64,000 nucleotides of DNA from Dyadobacter sp. CY356 (GCF_021440195.1 NZ_JAJTSZ010000003.1:186001-250000); one strand, 5' to 3'. Numbered from the stretch's first letter, positions 1-8,579 are shown. Notes: generated by a model not told the origin, from the sequence alone. Made by a program: numbers and translations.

Positions 1-427
1 CTTCACTTAAAATCTTTTTTATTTCAAAACGCTGACGTCCCTGAACGATGATCGTGACATTTCCATCCGGAAGCGTGATCATTTTCAGAATATGTGCAAC
101 CGTTCCGATTTTATGCAGGTCGTCTGCGGTAGGATCTTCTTTATTTGGTTTTGCCTGGGTAACCGCACCTAAAATCCGCATGTTAATATCCGAATTACGG
201 TATATTTTTTTGACCAGACGGATTGCTTTTTGGCGTACTACGGTAACCGGAATAACCATTCCGGGAAAAAGTACCGTTTGCCTGATTGGCAAAATGGCAA
301 GTTCATTAGGTACTTCAAAAGGTTCATCAGAGCCCTCGGGACCACCCAGGGGAACAATTTCAAGGCTATCTAAATCCGAATCGGACATAAGCAGCCGACT
401 ATAGAGGTCAGAAGGTTCAAATTTCAT
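1..427 (-). CDS. lon: ATP-dependent protease Lon, N-terminal part (cut by window edge)
   Basis: Translating the minus strand from the ATG at 425-427 gives 142 residues with no stop before the window edge. They read as the Lon substrate-recognition (LAN) domain: the stretch NELAILPIRQTVLFPGMVIP (about residues 38-57) is the hallmark of this domain, followed by KAIRLVKKIY and an AHILKMITLPDGN segment. Lon is a cytoplasmic AAA+ serine protease that degrades misfolded and regulatory proteins. The AAA+ and Ser-Lys protease domains lie outside the window. The acidic stretch of about 35 residues before the domain is common in Bacteroidota Lon. The gene lies 132 bases downstream of the DUF6702 gene on the same strand. 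Confidence 0.93.
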   Translation of the reverse strand, partial: MKFEPSDLYSRLLMSDSDLDSLEIVPLGGPEGSDEPFEVPNELAILPIRQTVLFPGMVIPVTVVRQKAIRLVKKIYRNSDINMRILGAVTQAKPNKEDPTADDLHKIGTVAHILKMITLPDGNVTIIVQGRQRFEIKKILSE

Positions 428-559
428 AGGCATTCTGCCATAATGACAGATAATCTTTTCCCAATTTATAAATAATGACTTTCAAATGAAAGGGATAAAT
501 ACAACAAAATTGCTATGCCAGCCAAATGTTGTCAGGCAAAATGTCAATATTCACCTTTT

Positions 560-1051
560 TTAAAGCGTTTGAACGGCTTGTCCTTTTTTGTATAAAAAGG
601 TTTTTGGTCCGGAAGGAAGTTTCAGATTCATCATATTAACCTGATCATCAAACGTTTCCATTAATATACTATTTTGAAGTTTCCAGCCTTCCGGATTTTC
701 CGAAAATGGAATTTCAAGATAGATCCAGGTTGCATCAGCTTCTTCTTCTTTGCCAACATACTGGATTTCTGCTTTTCTCTGTGCGTTGCTCAGGGCAAAG
801 TGTTTGCGGATATAATGCTCAACAAAGGAATTATTCTGATCATTATTTTTGATCGTGAAAACACGTTTATTGTTATCTTCTGAAAGCCCTTTTTCCAGAT
901 CATCCGTAAAAATACGAATACTTATTTCAAAGGTTTTCGCAGGCTTGTCATACTTCATTTGCGTTACGCTTACATGATACTGATGTTTGGGCGCAAAAGA
1001 GCTTGTGAGCCAGAAAATAAGGAGCAGAAAAGTGAGACGGGTGATCTTCAA
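560..1051 (-). CDS. DUF6702 family secreted protein
   Basis: This 163-residue protein has an N-terminal hydrophobic signal sequence (residues 1-20, KITRLTFLLLIFWLTSSFA) and a mature part beginning PKHQYHVSVTQMKYD. That opening, with alternating beta-strand residues and a conserved HxYHxSxTxMxY-like pattern, is what I know as DUF6702, a small periplasmic or surface family of Bacteroidota without known function. No lipobox cysteine or catalytic motif is visible. It sits between rseP (upstream on the same strand, with a hairpin between them) and lon. Two envelope-stress-type genes flank it, but no functional link can be shown from sequence. Confidence 0.75.
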   Translation of the reverse strand: MKITRLTFLLLIFWLTSSFAPKHQYHVSVTQMKYDKPAKTFEISIRIFTDDLEKGLSEDNNKRVFTIKNNDQNNSFVEHYIRKHFALSNAQRKAEIQYVGKEEEADATWIYLEIPFSENPEGWKLQNSILMETFDDQVNMMNLKLPSGPKTFLYKKGQAVQTL

Positions 1052-1085
1052 TGCAAACTTGTAAGAAGATGAGGATAATTTATAA

Positions 1086-1118
1086 CATTGACCGGCTTAC
1101 AGCATAAGCCGGTCAATG
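1086..1118 (-). terminator. Perfect hairpin after rseP
   Basis: Fourteen-base perfect arms (CATTGACCGGCTTA at 1086-1099 and its complement at 1105-1118) enclose a five-base loop, ten bases past the rseP stop codon. The sequence that follows on the minus strand is AT-rich but not a clean U-run, so termination is likely but perhaps not strictly intrinsic. Confidence 0.7.
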
Positions 1119-1127
1119 AAGAATATT

Positions 1128-2459
1128 TTAAAAAACAGCTTTCCAAACGTCGTTGAAAATGGCAAAGGCCATCAGTCCAAGCAACAGGACCATACCTACT
1201 TTCTGTGCATTTTCAAGGAAAACATCAGAAGGTTTACGGCCGGAAATAATCTCATAAGAAAGAATAACGGCGTGGCCTCCATCGAGAGCAGGAATTGGCA
1301 AAGCATTCATAAATGCCAAAACCATGGAAAGCAAACCAGTCAGGTGCCAGAAACGGTTCCAGTCCCAAACGCCGCCAAACATACGCGCGATCCCGATCGG
1401 GCCGCTCAATGCTTTTGAAGCCGAAACTTCTCCGCGGAAAATCTTACCAAAACCTTTGATATTATTGAAAACAACGTTGAAAGCATTTACCGTACCTTCA
1501 GAAATTGCCTGGCCAACTGTAAATTTAATTGTTGTAAACGCCAGAAGACTTTCAGGATATAAACCAATTGTTCCGTCTGGAGAAACTTTCACATTTACAT
1601 CTTGCTGAACTCCTGCGCGGTCAATTACGATTTTGGCTTCCTGTCCTTTCAGTTTGGGAAGTGTTTCCTGCAACTCATTATAATAATGAATCGGAGCACC
1701 GTTGATTGAAACAATTTTATCGCCCGCTTTAATACCTGCTTTCGCGGCTGGCATGCCCGGAACCAGTTCCCTGATCTTAAACGGCATAGCAGGCATAATG
1801 AAAGTATTTTTCTCTTCGCGATCTGCTTCTGAAAGCTTTTCGATAAAATTATTAGGGATATCGATATCAACTTCCTGCCCGCCACGATTTACAGTATAAG
1901 AGCTGTTACTTCCAAGGAAGACATCCGAGCTAACCACATCGTTGAAATCAGCAAAGCTTTTTCCGTTGATCTTCACAATTTTATCACCAGTTTTCAAACC
2001 AATTTCTTTGGCAAGGTCTCCGGCTACAATTCCATATTTATTTACTTCGGCATTGGATAAAATCTTTTCTCCATCAATATACGCCAGGACGATAAAGATG
2101 AAAACACCAACGATGACATTCACAATAATACCACCAAGCATAACAATTAACCGTTGCCAGGCTGGTTTTGAGCGGAATTCCCATGGCTGGGGATCTTTGT
2201 TCATGGCCTCGGTATCCATGGATTCGTCAATCATACCCGATATTTTTACAAATCCACCCAGTGGAATTGCACCAATTCCATATTCTGTTTCTCCTTTTTG
2301 AATACTCCATACTTTCGGAGGAAAACCGATGAAGTATTTTTCAACACGCATACCAAACGTCTTAGCGGCATACATATGCCCCCATTCATGCAATCCTACC
2401 AAAATAGACAAACCCAGGATGAGCTGTCCGGCCATAATCAGGTACTCTAAGTATTCCAT
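1128..2459 (-). CDS. rseP: RIP metalloprotease RseP (site-2 protease)
   Basis: This is an intramembrane zinc protease that cleaves anti-sigma factors and signal peptides within the inner membrane. The zinc-binding motif HEWGH is at residues 24-28 in the first membrane helix, and the second active-site motif LDGGH is near residues 392-396, followed by two more hydrophobic segments. Two PDZ domains lie between them (about residues 130-205 and 215-295; the glycine-rich GIKAGDKIVSINGAPI marks the second). The length of 443 residues matches the family. The start gives a short periplasmic end before helix 1. Given the ECF sigma factor with a membrane partner at 8.6 kb, RseP could act in that type of signalling, but this is inference. 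Confidence 0.95.
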   Translation of the reverse strand: MEYLEYLIMAGQLILGLSILVGLHEWGHMYAAKTFGMRVEKYFIGFPPKVWSIQKGETEYGIGAIPLGGFVKISGMIDESMDTEAMNKDPQPWEFRSKPAWQRLIVMLGGIIVNVIVGVFIFIVLAYIDGEKILSNAEVNKYGIVAGDLAKEIGLKTGDKIVKINGKSFADFNDVVSSDVFLGSNSSYTVNRGGQEVDIDIPNNFIEKLSEADREEKNTFIMPAMPFKIRELVPGMPAAKAGIKAGDKIVSINGAPIHYYNELQETLPKLKGQEAKIVIDRAGVQQDVNVKVSPDGTIGLYPESLLAFTTIKFTVGQAISEGTVNAFNVVFNNIKGFGKIFRGEVSASKALSGPIGIARMFGGVWDWNRFWHLTGLLSMVLAFMNALPIPALDGGHAVILSYEIISGRKPSDVFLENAQKVGMVLLLGLMAFAIFNDVWKAVF

Positions 2460-2651
2460 TCAGTCTTGAAATTATTGAAATTGATAATGGATATTGAAAA
2501 TTGGAGCCATATCTCAAGGCGAGGAAGGTTCTTTATTTTCAAATATTAAACTTTTATTTTTCTTGCTAATACAAATAAACGTAAAGTCGTACAGTAAAGT
2601 TACTCAAAAGGCATGATTTCATTCAAAAACCTTTTATGAACGGTAGTCTGA

Positions 2652-4466
2652 TCAGGATTTTTGCATGTCAATATCAATTCCCATCATGCGCATCAATTCG
2701 GATGCGTTGAAGGATTTACAAATTCCGTCGTGTAACTGATAATCAAATTTGAGCTGTCCGTTTTCTACATCTGAACGGAAATGGAAGTTCCGGACATAAG
2801 TTTCAGTCGCGCCCCACTCACCTAATTCCAGATCATGCGTTGAAACCAACCCGGCTGAACTTTTTGCATGCAGCTGACGGATTAAAGCTTCTGCACCTTT
2901 ATGCCTGTCGGCCGAATTCGTTCCTTTTAATATTTCATCCAAAAGATAAAAAACCGGCGATTCATTCTTTTCATCAGCCAATTCCAAGAGCTGACGCAAA
3001 CGTTTTAATTCAGCATAAAAAGAAGATGTACTTTCTTCCAGAGAATCTTGCGTACGCATACTGCTGAAAACGCGTAGCGGCGAACAGGCAAATTTGCTTG
3101 CGGATACTACCGCGCCCATTTGCGCCAAAACAAGATTTAGTCCAATGGTTCTTAAAAATGTACTTTTACCCGACATATTGGAACCTGTTACCAATATGGT
3201 TTGTCCCAGGCCATTCATGCCGAAATTATTGCTTACCCGTTTTTCTTTCGGGATAAGCGGATGTCCCATTTGACTGGTTTCAATATAAACACCTTTTTCC
3301 CAGGTTACCTGAGGAACCGTTGAATCCGGATAAGCAAAGGCATTTCCGGCCAAACTGTTCATGGCTTCGGTATCGGCAAGTACGTCGAGCCAGTCATGTA
3401 AATGTTCTTTGTTATTCTTTTTCCAGCTTTCCAAACCAGCCAGACAGTGCAAATCCCACATCGTAGTGATACCAACAAAAATGGCGAAGAAGGGATGATT
3501 TCTGTAATCAAGTCTTTCAAACAACATGCCTGCTTTTCTAAGTGAATGCGCAGATCCGCGGATTAAGGTTTGTCTTTGTTTCCACCAGCGCGACCGGAAT
3601 GGAGCGGCGTCGGCGATATCCAGCAAATCAGCATAGGCAGAAAGTGTAAAACCAAGTGCTGTGGTCCGGTTTACAATATTCTGCAAAGTTTCCTGATAAC
3701 GCCTGAGAATAACCAGATGCCAGGCAAGACTCAAAATCAGCAACCAGCCAGGGATAAAACCTGCGAAAAAGAGTCCGCCGATCAGTAAAGTCACCAACGG
3801 AAAAAACCGCCAGCGGAGTGAGGATTGTAGCGAATCCGGTAAAGTTTCTGCGGACCAATCCCTGAATGCACCAACCTGCTGGGCTGCGTGTTCATGTAAA
3901 AGTGCAGTCGCTTCCCAGGTTTGTCTGAGTTCAGGATTGTTTTTGAATTCCTCCACCGCCTCCTGTCTCATCAAAATTTCTTCCAGTGAAGCATGATGTT
4001 TCAGCCAGTTTGCCAGCCGGCGGCTGCCTTCGGAAGTTCTTGTCCGGTTTAATAAGCGGTATAATGAATACTCGCCAAAAATATCAAGATCGGTGGCGAA
4101 GGAGTGATTCTTTTCCTGAAAGTGAATTCCGGTATCTTTTCTTAAAAATTTAAAAGAAAGCCGCTGGATTTCATCTTCGTTTATTGTCTGGATATTCCGC
4201 TGGAAATTACGTTTCGTTTTGGCTGTCTGCTGAAGACGCATCAGTATCAAAAATAAAACAAAAGCAATGGCAGTACCAATTCCCCAGCCCGGTTGGTTGA
4301 AATGATTCCAAAGCCAGGCCGTTCCGAAAATGCTCAGAAATGCAGCAATTCTTCCAATTGACAGCAAATTAAATCTTTCAGCAGCAACGGCTTCGGCTGA
4401 TTTTGCCTTTTGAAATTCTGCTTCAAAAAAAGTGTGTGGGTTGGTAATTTCCTTTTGATTATCCAT
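2652..4466 (-). CDS. Membrane-anchored MutS-family ATPase
   Basis: The C-terminal third is a MutS ATPase domain: Walker A GSNMSGKST at residues 428-436, Walker B YLLDEILKGTNSADR near 507-521, and STHDLELG near 542-549. The N-terminal mismatch-recognition and connector domains of true MutS are missing. Instead there are predicted membrane segments: a hairpin near residues 35-80 and another hydrophobic pair near 220-255. The remainder of the N-terminal region resembles the MutS lever/core helices. At 604 residues it fits the short MutS-like paralogues found in Bacteroidota, which are usually annotated as mismatch repair proteins although a repair role is unproven. The start codon overlaps the stop of the ABC exporter by one base (TAATG), so the two are probably translationally coupled. 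Confidence 0.85.
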   Translation of the reverse strand: MDNQKEITNPHTFFEAEFQKAKSAEAVAAERFNLLSIGRIAAFLSIFGTAWLWNHFNQPGWGIGTAIAFVLFLILMRLQQTAKTKRNFQRNIQTINEDEIQRLSFKFLRKDTGIHFQEKNHSFATDLDIFGEYSLYRLLNRTRTSEGSRRLANWLKHHASLEEILMRQEAVEEFKNNPELRQTWEATALLHEHAAQQVGAFRDWSAETLPDSLQSSLRWRFFPLVTLLIGGLFFAGFIPGWLLILSLAWHLVILRRYQETLQNIVNRTTALGFTLSAYADLLDIADAAPFRSRWWKQRQTLIRGSAHSLRKAGMLFERLDYRNHPFFAIFVGITTMWDLHCLAGLESWKKNNKEHLHDWLDVLADTEAMNSLAGNAFAYPDSTVPQVTWEKGVYIETSQMGHPLIPKEKRVSNNFGMNGLGQTILVTGSNMSGKSTFLRTIGLNLVLAQMGAVVSASKFACSPLRVFSSMRTQDSLEESTSSFYAELKRLRQLLELADEKNESPVFYLLDEILKGTNSADRHKGAEALIRQLHAKSSAGLVSTHDLELGEWGATETYVRNFHFRSDVENGQLKFDYQLHDGICKSFNASELMRMMGIDIDMQKS

Positions 4467-6283
4467 TAATGGCTTTCTGCGGTTTCAAACTGTAATTTAA
4501 TCAGACTTGCATACAAGCCATTGTCGAGCAACGATAATTGTTGGTGAGAACCGGATTCTGCGATCTGTCCTTCGCGGATTACATAAATTGAATCCACTTT
4601 CCGGATTGTTGCCAATCTGTGGGCAATGACAATCGTCGTGCGGTTTTTCATCAATTCATCCAGGGCAATTTGTACCAGTTTTTCCGATTCTGCATCCAGG
4701 GAGCTGGTTGCTTCATCAAGGATCAGGATTTTAGGATCTTTCAAAATGGCACGCGCAATAGCAATCCGCTGACGCTGGCCGCCTGATAATTTTATCCCGC
4801 GCTCACCCACAACGGTTTCAAATTTTTCCGGGAAAGTGTCGATAAATTCGGTAGCGTATGCTTTTTTAGCCGCATCAAAAATTTCAGCCGCAGTAGCTGA
4901 TGGACGGCCGTAAGCGATATTTTCATAAATCGTACCACCAAAAAGCATAACTTCCTGAGGAACTATGGCAATATTTTTACGCAATTCAGAAATGCCATAA
5001 TCAGAAACAGATTTTCCGTCGATCAGTATTTCGCCTGATTGATGGTTATAGAAACGCATCAATAATTGAATAATCGTCGATTTCCCGGCACCGCTATATC
5101 CAACCAGCGCAATTTTTTCTCCCGCCTTCACATGAAACGAAATTCCTTTCAAAACCGGAAGATCCGCTCTGGACGGATAGGCAAAGTGAACATCATTGTA
5201 TTGAATTTCACCAAGTACATGACTTTCCGGCTCTTTGGCAGATTCTTCCACAGAAACTTCGGAGGTTTCCAGAAGGAGCTCAAATATTCTTTCAGACGCA
5301 CCAACAGTTTTGTTGATCTGTGCATACAAATCACCCATACCACCGATGGAAGCGCCGATAAATGTTGTGTATAAAATGAAGGTAAACAAATCGGAAAGGC
5401 TCATATCACCCGATTGTACCAGACCGGCTCCAAACCAGATCACACCTACAATACCACCGAAAATGGCAAAGATGATGAAGGATACAAATCCGCCACGGAA
5501 AGTTGCCGCATGAAGTGCCAGTTTTACAACACGTCCCAAAGCTGTTTCGTAACGGTTTACTTCCAGATGTTCGTTTGTAAAAGCTTTTACAACATTAACA
5601 GATTGCAAAGTTTCTTCAACAATTACATTGGCTGCCGCCAGTTCGTCCTGCGCCTTTTTTGACAAACGACGAATGTATCTTCCAAAAAAAGCAGCGGCAA
5701 TAACCAGGATCGGAAAAGTCCCCATCATGAAAAGTGTCAGCTTCCAGGAAGTATAGGAGATAATGGCAATACCAACAATCAGCGTTGCCACCTGACGGAA
5801 AAATTCTGCAATTGTGAATGACAAAACACCTTCCAGTTGGGAAACATCGGAAGTAACCCGGCTTGTCAATTCGCCAACACGGCGTTGTTCCAGAAATCCT
5901 AGAGGAAGCGTAATTATTTTGCTGTACGTATCCCGGCGCAGATCCGCCATCGCTCTTTCACTTACTCTTGTGAAAAGAAATATGCGTAGAAACGAAAATA
6001 TGGATTGGAAAACGAGGACTAGAATTAAAAAGCCTGTTATCTGGTTGATTGTGTATTTTGATTTTCCTTCAATTACCTCCACAATACTTCCTACCAATTT
6101 TGGAAAGGCAAGAGATGTAAAAGTTGAAAGTGTCAGGAATACCATCCCGACGATAAAAACCCACTTATAGGGAAGTATGTAACGAAAAAGGGCAAATGTT
6201 TTTTTGAGTCCTTCCCAACTTATTTTTTTCACCGCAAAGGGAGATGCTGAGTCTCCTTCATCACTGTTTCTTCTTTTGGCCAT
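4466..6283 (-). CDS. ABC exporter, fused permease and ATPase (MsbA/BmrA type)
   Basis: A half-transporter of 605 residues. The N-terminal part (about residues 25-325) has six membrane helices of the type I exporter fold. The ATPase domain has Walker A GYSGAGKST at 395-403, Q-loop VPQEVMLF, signature LSGGQ near 499-503, Walker B ILILDEATS near 519-527 and the H-loop IAHRLATI. It would work as a homodimer in the inner membrane, exporting lipid or a hydrophobic substrate; the substrate cannot be told from the sequence. It starts with about 20 charged residues (RRNSDEGDS) before the first helix. It is the upstream gene of a coupled pair with the membrane MutS-like ATPase. Confidence 0.93.
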   Translation of the reverse strand: MAKRRNSDEGDSASPFAVKKISWEGLKKTFALFRYILPYKWVFIVGMVFLTLSTFTSLAFPKLVGSIVEVIEGKSKYTINQITGFLILVLVFQSIFSFLRIFLFTRVSERAMADLRRDTYSKIITLPLGFLEQRRVGELTSRVTSDVSQLEGVLSFTIAEFFRQVATLIVGIAIISYTSWKLTLFMMGTFPILVIAAAFFGRYIRRLSKKAQDELAAANVIVEETLQSVNVVKAFTNEHLEVNRYETALGRVVKLALHAATFRGGFVSFIIFAIFGGIVGVIWFGAGLVQSGDMSLSDLFTFILYTTFIGASIGGMGDLYAQINKTVGASERIFELLLETSEVSVEESAKEPESHVLGEIQYNDVHFAYPSRADLPVLKGISFHVKAGEKIALVGYSGAGKSTIIQLLMRFYNHQSGEILIDGKSVSDYGISELRKNIAIVPQEVMLFGGTIYENIAYGRPSATAAEIFDAAKKAYATEFIDTFPEKFETVVGERGIKLSGGQRQRIAIARAILKDPKILILDEATSSLDAESEKLVQIALDELMKNRTTIVIAHRLATIRKVDSIYVIREGQIAESGSHQQLSLLDNGLYASLIKLQFETAESH

Positions 6284-6668
6284 TACAAAAAGGTATTCGA
6301 CATGCGTTACTTAAATGATGCTGAACTAGAAATTATGTATGTAACAGTAGATAAAAATTATTTCAAACAACTGGTAACCATAATACTATATTCAGAACGG
6401 CAAAAGTACGGAATAATTGATAATTAAGTAGTAAGAATAGGAAGTCTGGTAATCGAGATTTGTTATTGTTTTGGGGAAAAGTCAGTTTTTGGATTTCCAA
6501 GGATTGCCGTGTTTAGGAGAAGACATTGAGGTGCGGGCCTCAGAGAGGCTTCCTGTTTATAGCAATAGATTTGTTTGTACCGTTTTAACTCCATCGGAGT
6601 TTCCTTGATTTTAGCCAGGAGGCTCCGATGGAGCTTTCACCGAAAATCTGCCGATGGATCAATTGGAT
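6284..6668. other. 385-bp intergenic region; mostly featureless, palindromic repeats at its right end
   Basis: I see no coding sequence or RNA gene here. The left 250 bases are AT-rich and without clear structure apart from the promoter space for the ABC exporter. The right part carries a small hairpin (GCCTC-AGA-GAGGC, 6537-6549) and the repeat unit listed separately at 6589-6633. Confidence 0.6.
6589..6633. repeat. Palindromic repeat unit (REP-like)
   Basis: CTCCATCGGAG (6589-6599) is matched by its reverse complement CTCCGATGGAG (6623-6633) across a 23-base spacer. Each arm is also nearly self-complementary (CTCC-atc-GGAG), so each can fold alone or with the other. A third partial copy of the arm (GCCGATGG) follows at about 6651-6658. 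This resembles interspersed repeats of Cytophagales chromosomes, but copy number cannot be tested in the window. It could also serve as the terminator of the Mrr-type gene, which ends just to its right on the minus strand. Confidence 0.55.
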
Positions 6669-7730
6669 TTAAATCATTGCTTTTAACTGATTCCTGTCAA
6701 TTAGGGTGATCTGATTTGAAATAGACAATTCTCTTGCAGAAGGGGTGAAATAATTGTTCGTAATCACTATACCTTGGTGAGCGTTGTAATGTTTTATAGC
6801 GGCACAAACTTCTTGAACTGCTTTATTGCCGACTGGACTACTGTACAATTTCACTTGAATGACAAATCGCTCCCCGAATTTTTCTAAAACTACATCTGCA
6901 CCCTGGTCGCCTGTAATCTTTGTTGTCTCAACCCGATATCCATTATTCTTGTATAGATTTGCAATGTATGTCTCAAATTGGTAAGGAGACATTTGGTCAA
7001 TAGTATAAATATCAACTTCGCTTCGCTCAGATATTAATTGTTTCTTCAAACCTTCTTTTAGTTTTACTCGCCTAATATTTTGAGCATCTGCCAGGATCTG
7101 TGAGGGTGGAGTTTGTGGAATTATAATATTTTCTTCAATTAACAACTGATGTAAAAGATCTAGATAATCAGTTACATTATCACCATACTGCTCTAATGCT
7201 GCATCTAAGTATTCGTTATATAATATTGGATTATGTTTTTTTAGATTGGTTTTAAAGGAAATTTTCTTCTGACGGCTGTGTTCTAATCTTGTTATTTCTA
7301 ATATTGATTCTATATCCAAATCCCAATCAAAAGAAATGACTTCAACCATTTTTAAGAATTCAGAATTATGTTTTGAATTTATTTCGAAAGGATTCTTAGT
7401 GACATAACCTTCAATCAACTTATAATCCTGTGATTCTACAAAAGCGTCTACTGCTCTAAGTCTTTTGTTTGCCAGAATCTCTTTAAGCTTTTTAGCTTCG
7501 AGTTCAAGTTGCTTTTCTTTTTCAGCTTGGTCACTTTGAGTCTTGTGTTTGAAATATTTTAATAGAAAAATTACTGCCGCGATTAGAATCAACGATCCCA
7601 GAACGACGTTGCTATTTTCCTTTATCCAAAAGATGGCTTGCAATAGACTCTTATAGATCACATACCCAGCCAATAAAAATAAACCCATTAAAATTATTGT
7701 GTTATCAGCATTCTTTTTGCCCCTTGCCAT
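6669..7730 (-). CDS. Membrane-anchored Mrr-type restriction endonuclease
   Basis: Two hydrophobic helices open the 353-residue protein (about residues 13-33 and 41-60), followed by a charged coiled-coil-like stretch (QAEKEKQLELEAKKLKEI) and a helical middle part. The C-terminal 105 residues are an Mrr/PD-(D/E)XK nuclease domain: MSPYQFETYIANLYKNNGY opens it, then D279 in GADVVLE and Q292-V-K294 form the catalytic D...QxK pattern. Mrr-type nucleases cut modified or foreign DNA. The membrane anchor would place the nuclease at the cytoplasmic face, where incoming DNA enters; this is inference. It is a single gene, flanked by a palindromic repeat and an inverted-repeat element, suggesting a mobile patch. 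Confidence 0.85.
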   Translation of the reverse strand: MARGKKNADNTIILMGLFLLAGYVIYKSLLQAIFWIKENSNVVLGSLILIAAVIFLLKYFKHKTQSDQAEKEKQLELEAKKLKEILANKRLRAVDAFVESQDYKLIEGYVTKNPFEINSKHNSEFLKMVEVISFDWDLDIESILEITRLEHSRQKKISFKTNLKKHNPILYNEYLDAALEQYGDNVTDYLDLLHQLLIEENIIIPQTPPSQILADAQNIRRVKLKEGLKKQLISERSEVDIYTIDQMSPYQFETYIANLYKNNGYRVETTKITGDQGADVVLEKFGERFVIQVKLYSSPVGNKAVQEVCAAIKHYNAHQGIVITNNYFTPSARELSISNQITLIDRNQLKAMI

Positions 7731-7761
7731 GAATAAAGTGTATAAGATAAACCTTAAAGTT

Positions 7762-7847
7762 ATTAAACATCTTAATTGAATAATTTTTACTGTACACCAA
7801 TTTAGCCTGTTATCTCCCGTACACCATACCTCTAATTGATGTTTAAT
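7762..7847. repeat. 86-bp element with 10-bp terminal inverted repeats
   Basis: ATTAAACATC at 7762-7771 is matched by GATGTTTAAT at 7838-7847. Inside are two direct copies of GTACACCA (7792-7799 and 7819-7826). The element lies between the Mrr-type gene and the truncated nucleotidyltransferase remnant. It resembles a small non-autonomous or remnant mobile element, but no target-site duplication is obvious. It may instead be a regulatory hairpin. Confidence 0.4.
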
Positions 7848-7881
7848 TTAATTTCGCTGGGTAAGAACTTCAATTTTCGTT

Positions 7882-7968
7882 TTAAAGAATGACTTCATCA
7901 ATTTCTGGAAAATTTGCCAAAACTGAATGAATACGCTGAATTACATTTTCTTTTAAACCGTATTCCAT
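7882..7968 (-). pseudogene. Truncated MNT-type nucleotidyltransferase (antitoxin remnant)
   Basis: One base after the stop of the HI0074-type gene a new ATG opens a 28-codon frame reading MEYGLKENVIQRIHSVLANF and then PEIDEVIL before TAA. This is the start of the minimal nucleotidyltransferase normally encoded next to HI0074-type proteins, where the next residues should be the catalytic YGSRAKG loop. Here the codon for that tyrosine is replaced by a stop, and nothing in the three frames beyond 7882 resembles the rest of the domain. The gene therefore looks cut by a deletion or rearrangement rather than by a single frameshift. Confidence 0.7.
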
Positions 7969-7969
7969 A

Positions 7970-8380
7970 TTAGCCCAGGAACGCTGTCATTTTGGTTTGA
8001 AATTCTTTGAATGCGGGATAGTATGAAGCAATTATCTTATTTGTTATTTCGTCAACAACTTCTTCATTGTAGGTATGCGTTGTCAAATTCCGGCTATTGA
8101 TCATATCCATCCAGTTTTCCCCATCAATTATCAGCCCTTTTTTGAAAGCTTCGCGGGTTGCGCTTCGGGATCCCATGATTGTGGAAGTTCCTTTCATTTC
8201 AAAAAAATCCTTCATTACATTCCAGGCCAGCTCGTGGGTATATTCAAATCTTTGTATAAGCCCCTCTCTTTCTAATTCAGACAATCCCGTTTTTTCCAGT
8301 ACCAAGATTGCGCTTTCAAGTTTTGTAAAAGCCTTATTAAAATTTTGAAACCGTTGTATCCAGCGAATATCCTGCTCCAT
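7970..8380 (-). CDS. HI0074-family HEPN protein (nucleotidyltransferase partner)
   Basis: The 136-residue helical protein matches the HI0074 family, which has a HEPN-like fold and pairs with minimal nucleotidyltransferases (HEPN-MNT modules). Recognisable segments are FTKLESAILVLE, EREGLIQRFEYTHELAWNVMKDF and SRSATREAFKKGLI. The HEPN R-x4-H motif is present at R97-H102 (SRNLTTHTYNE), so a ribonuclease-type active site may be intact. In typical modules the neighbour nucleotidyltransferase neutralises the HEPN toxin; here it is reduced to 28 codons. Whether this copy is still toxic, or tolerated because it is inactive, cannot be decided from sequence. Confidence 0.85.
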   Translation of the reverse strand: MEQDIRWIQRFQNFNKAFTKLESAILVLEKTGLSELEREGLIQRFEYTHELAWNVMKDFFEMKGTSTIMGSRSATREAFKKGLIIDGENWMDMINSRNLTTHTYNEEVVDEITNKIIASYYPAFKEFQTKMTAFLG

Positions 8381-8552
8381 AATTATAAATCAAATACTTA
8401 GCACTTTTAATTCATTTACATTTGCTTAAAATTAACGAAAGTTTTGTGATAAGCAGGGAATCCGGACTTCGACAGGAAAAACGGGAATAATGAGGAGCAT
8501 CGGTTAAGAAAACAAACAATTAAAAAATAATTAAAAAAAGATTTCAGTTCAC

Positions 8553-8579
8553 GCAACCGTTTTGTCACTTGGCTCGTAA
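8553..8579 (+). promoter_or_regulatory. ECF-type promoter for the sigma gene
   Basis: GCAACC (8553-8558) and CGTAA (8575-8579) are separated by 16 bases and lie 20 bases before the sigma factor start. This is the AAC / CGT pattern of ECF-sigma promoters and differs from the TAnnTTTG housekeeping type, suggesting autoregulation. A short inverted repeat CACTT-N7-AAGTG (8566-8582) overlaps the -10 part. Confidence 0.5.

Noticed and set aside
48..404. Open frame of 118 codons on the plus strand
   Set aside because: It is the shadow of the lon N-terminal coding sequence.
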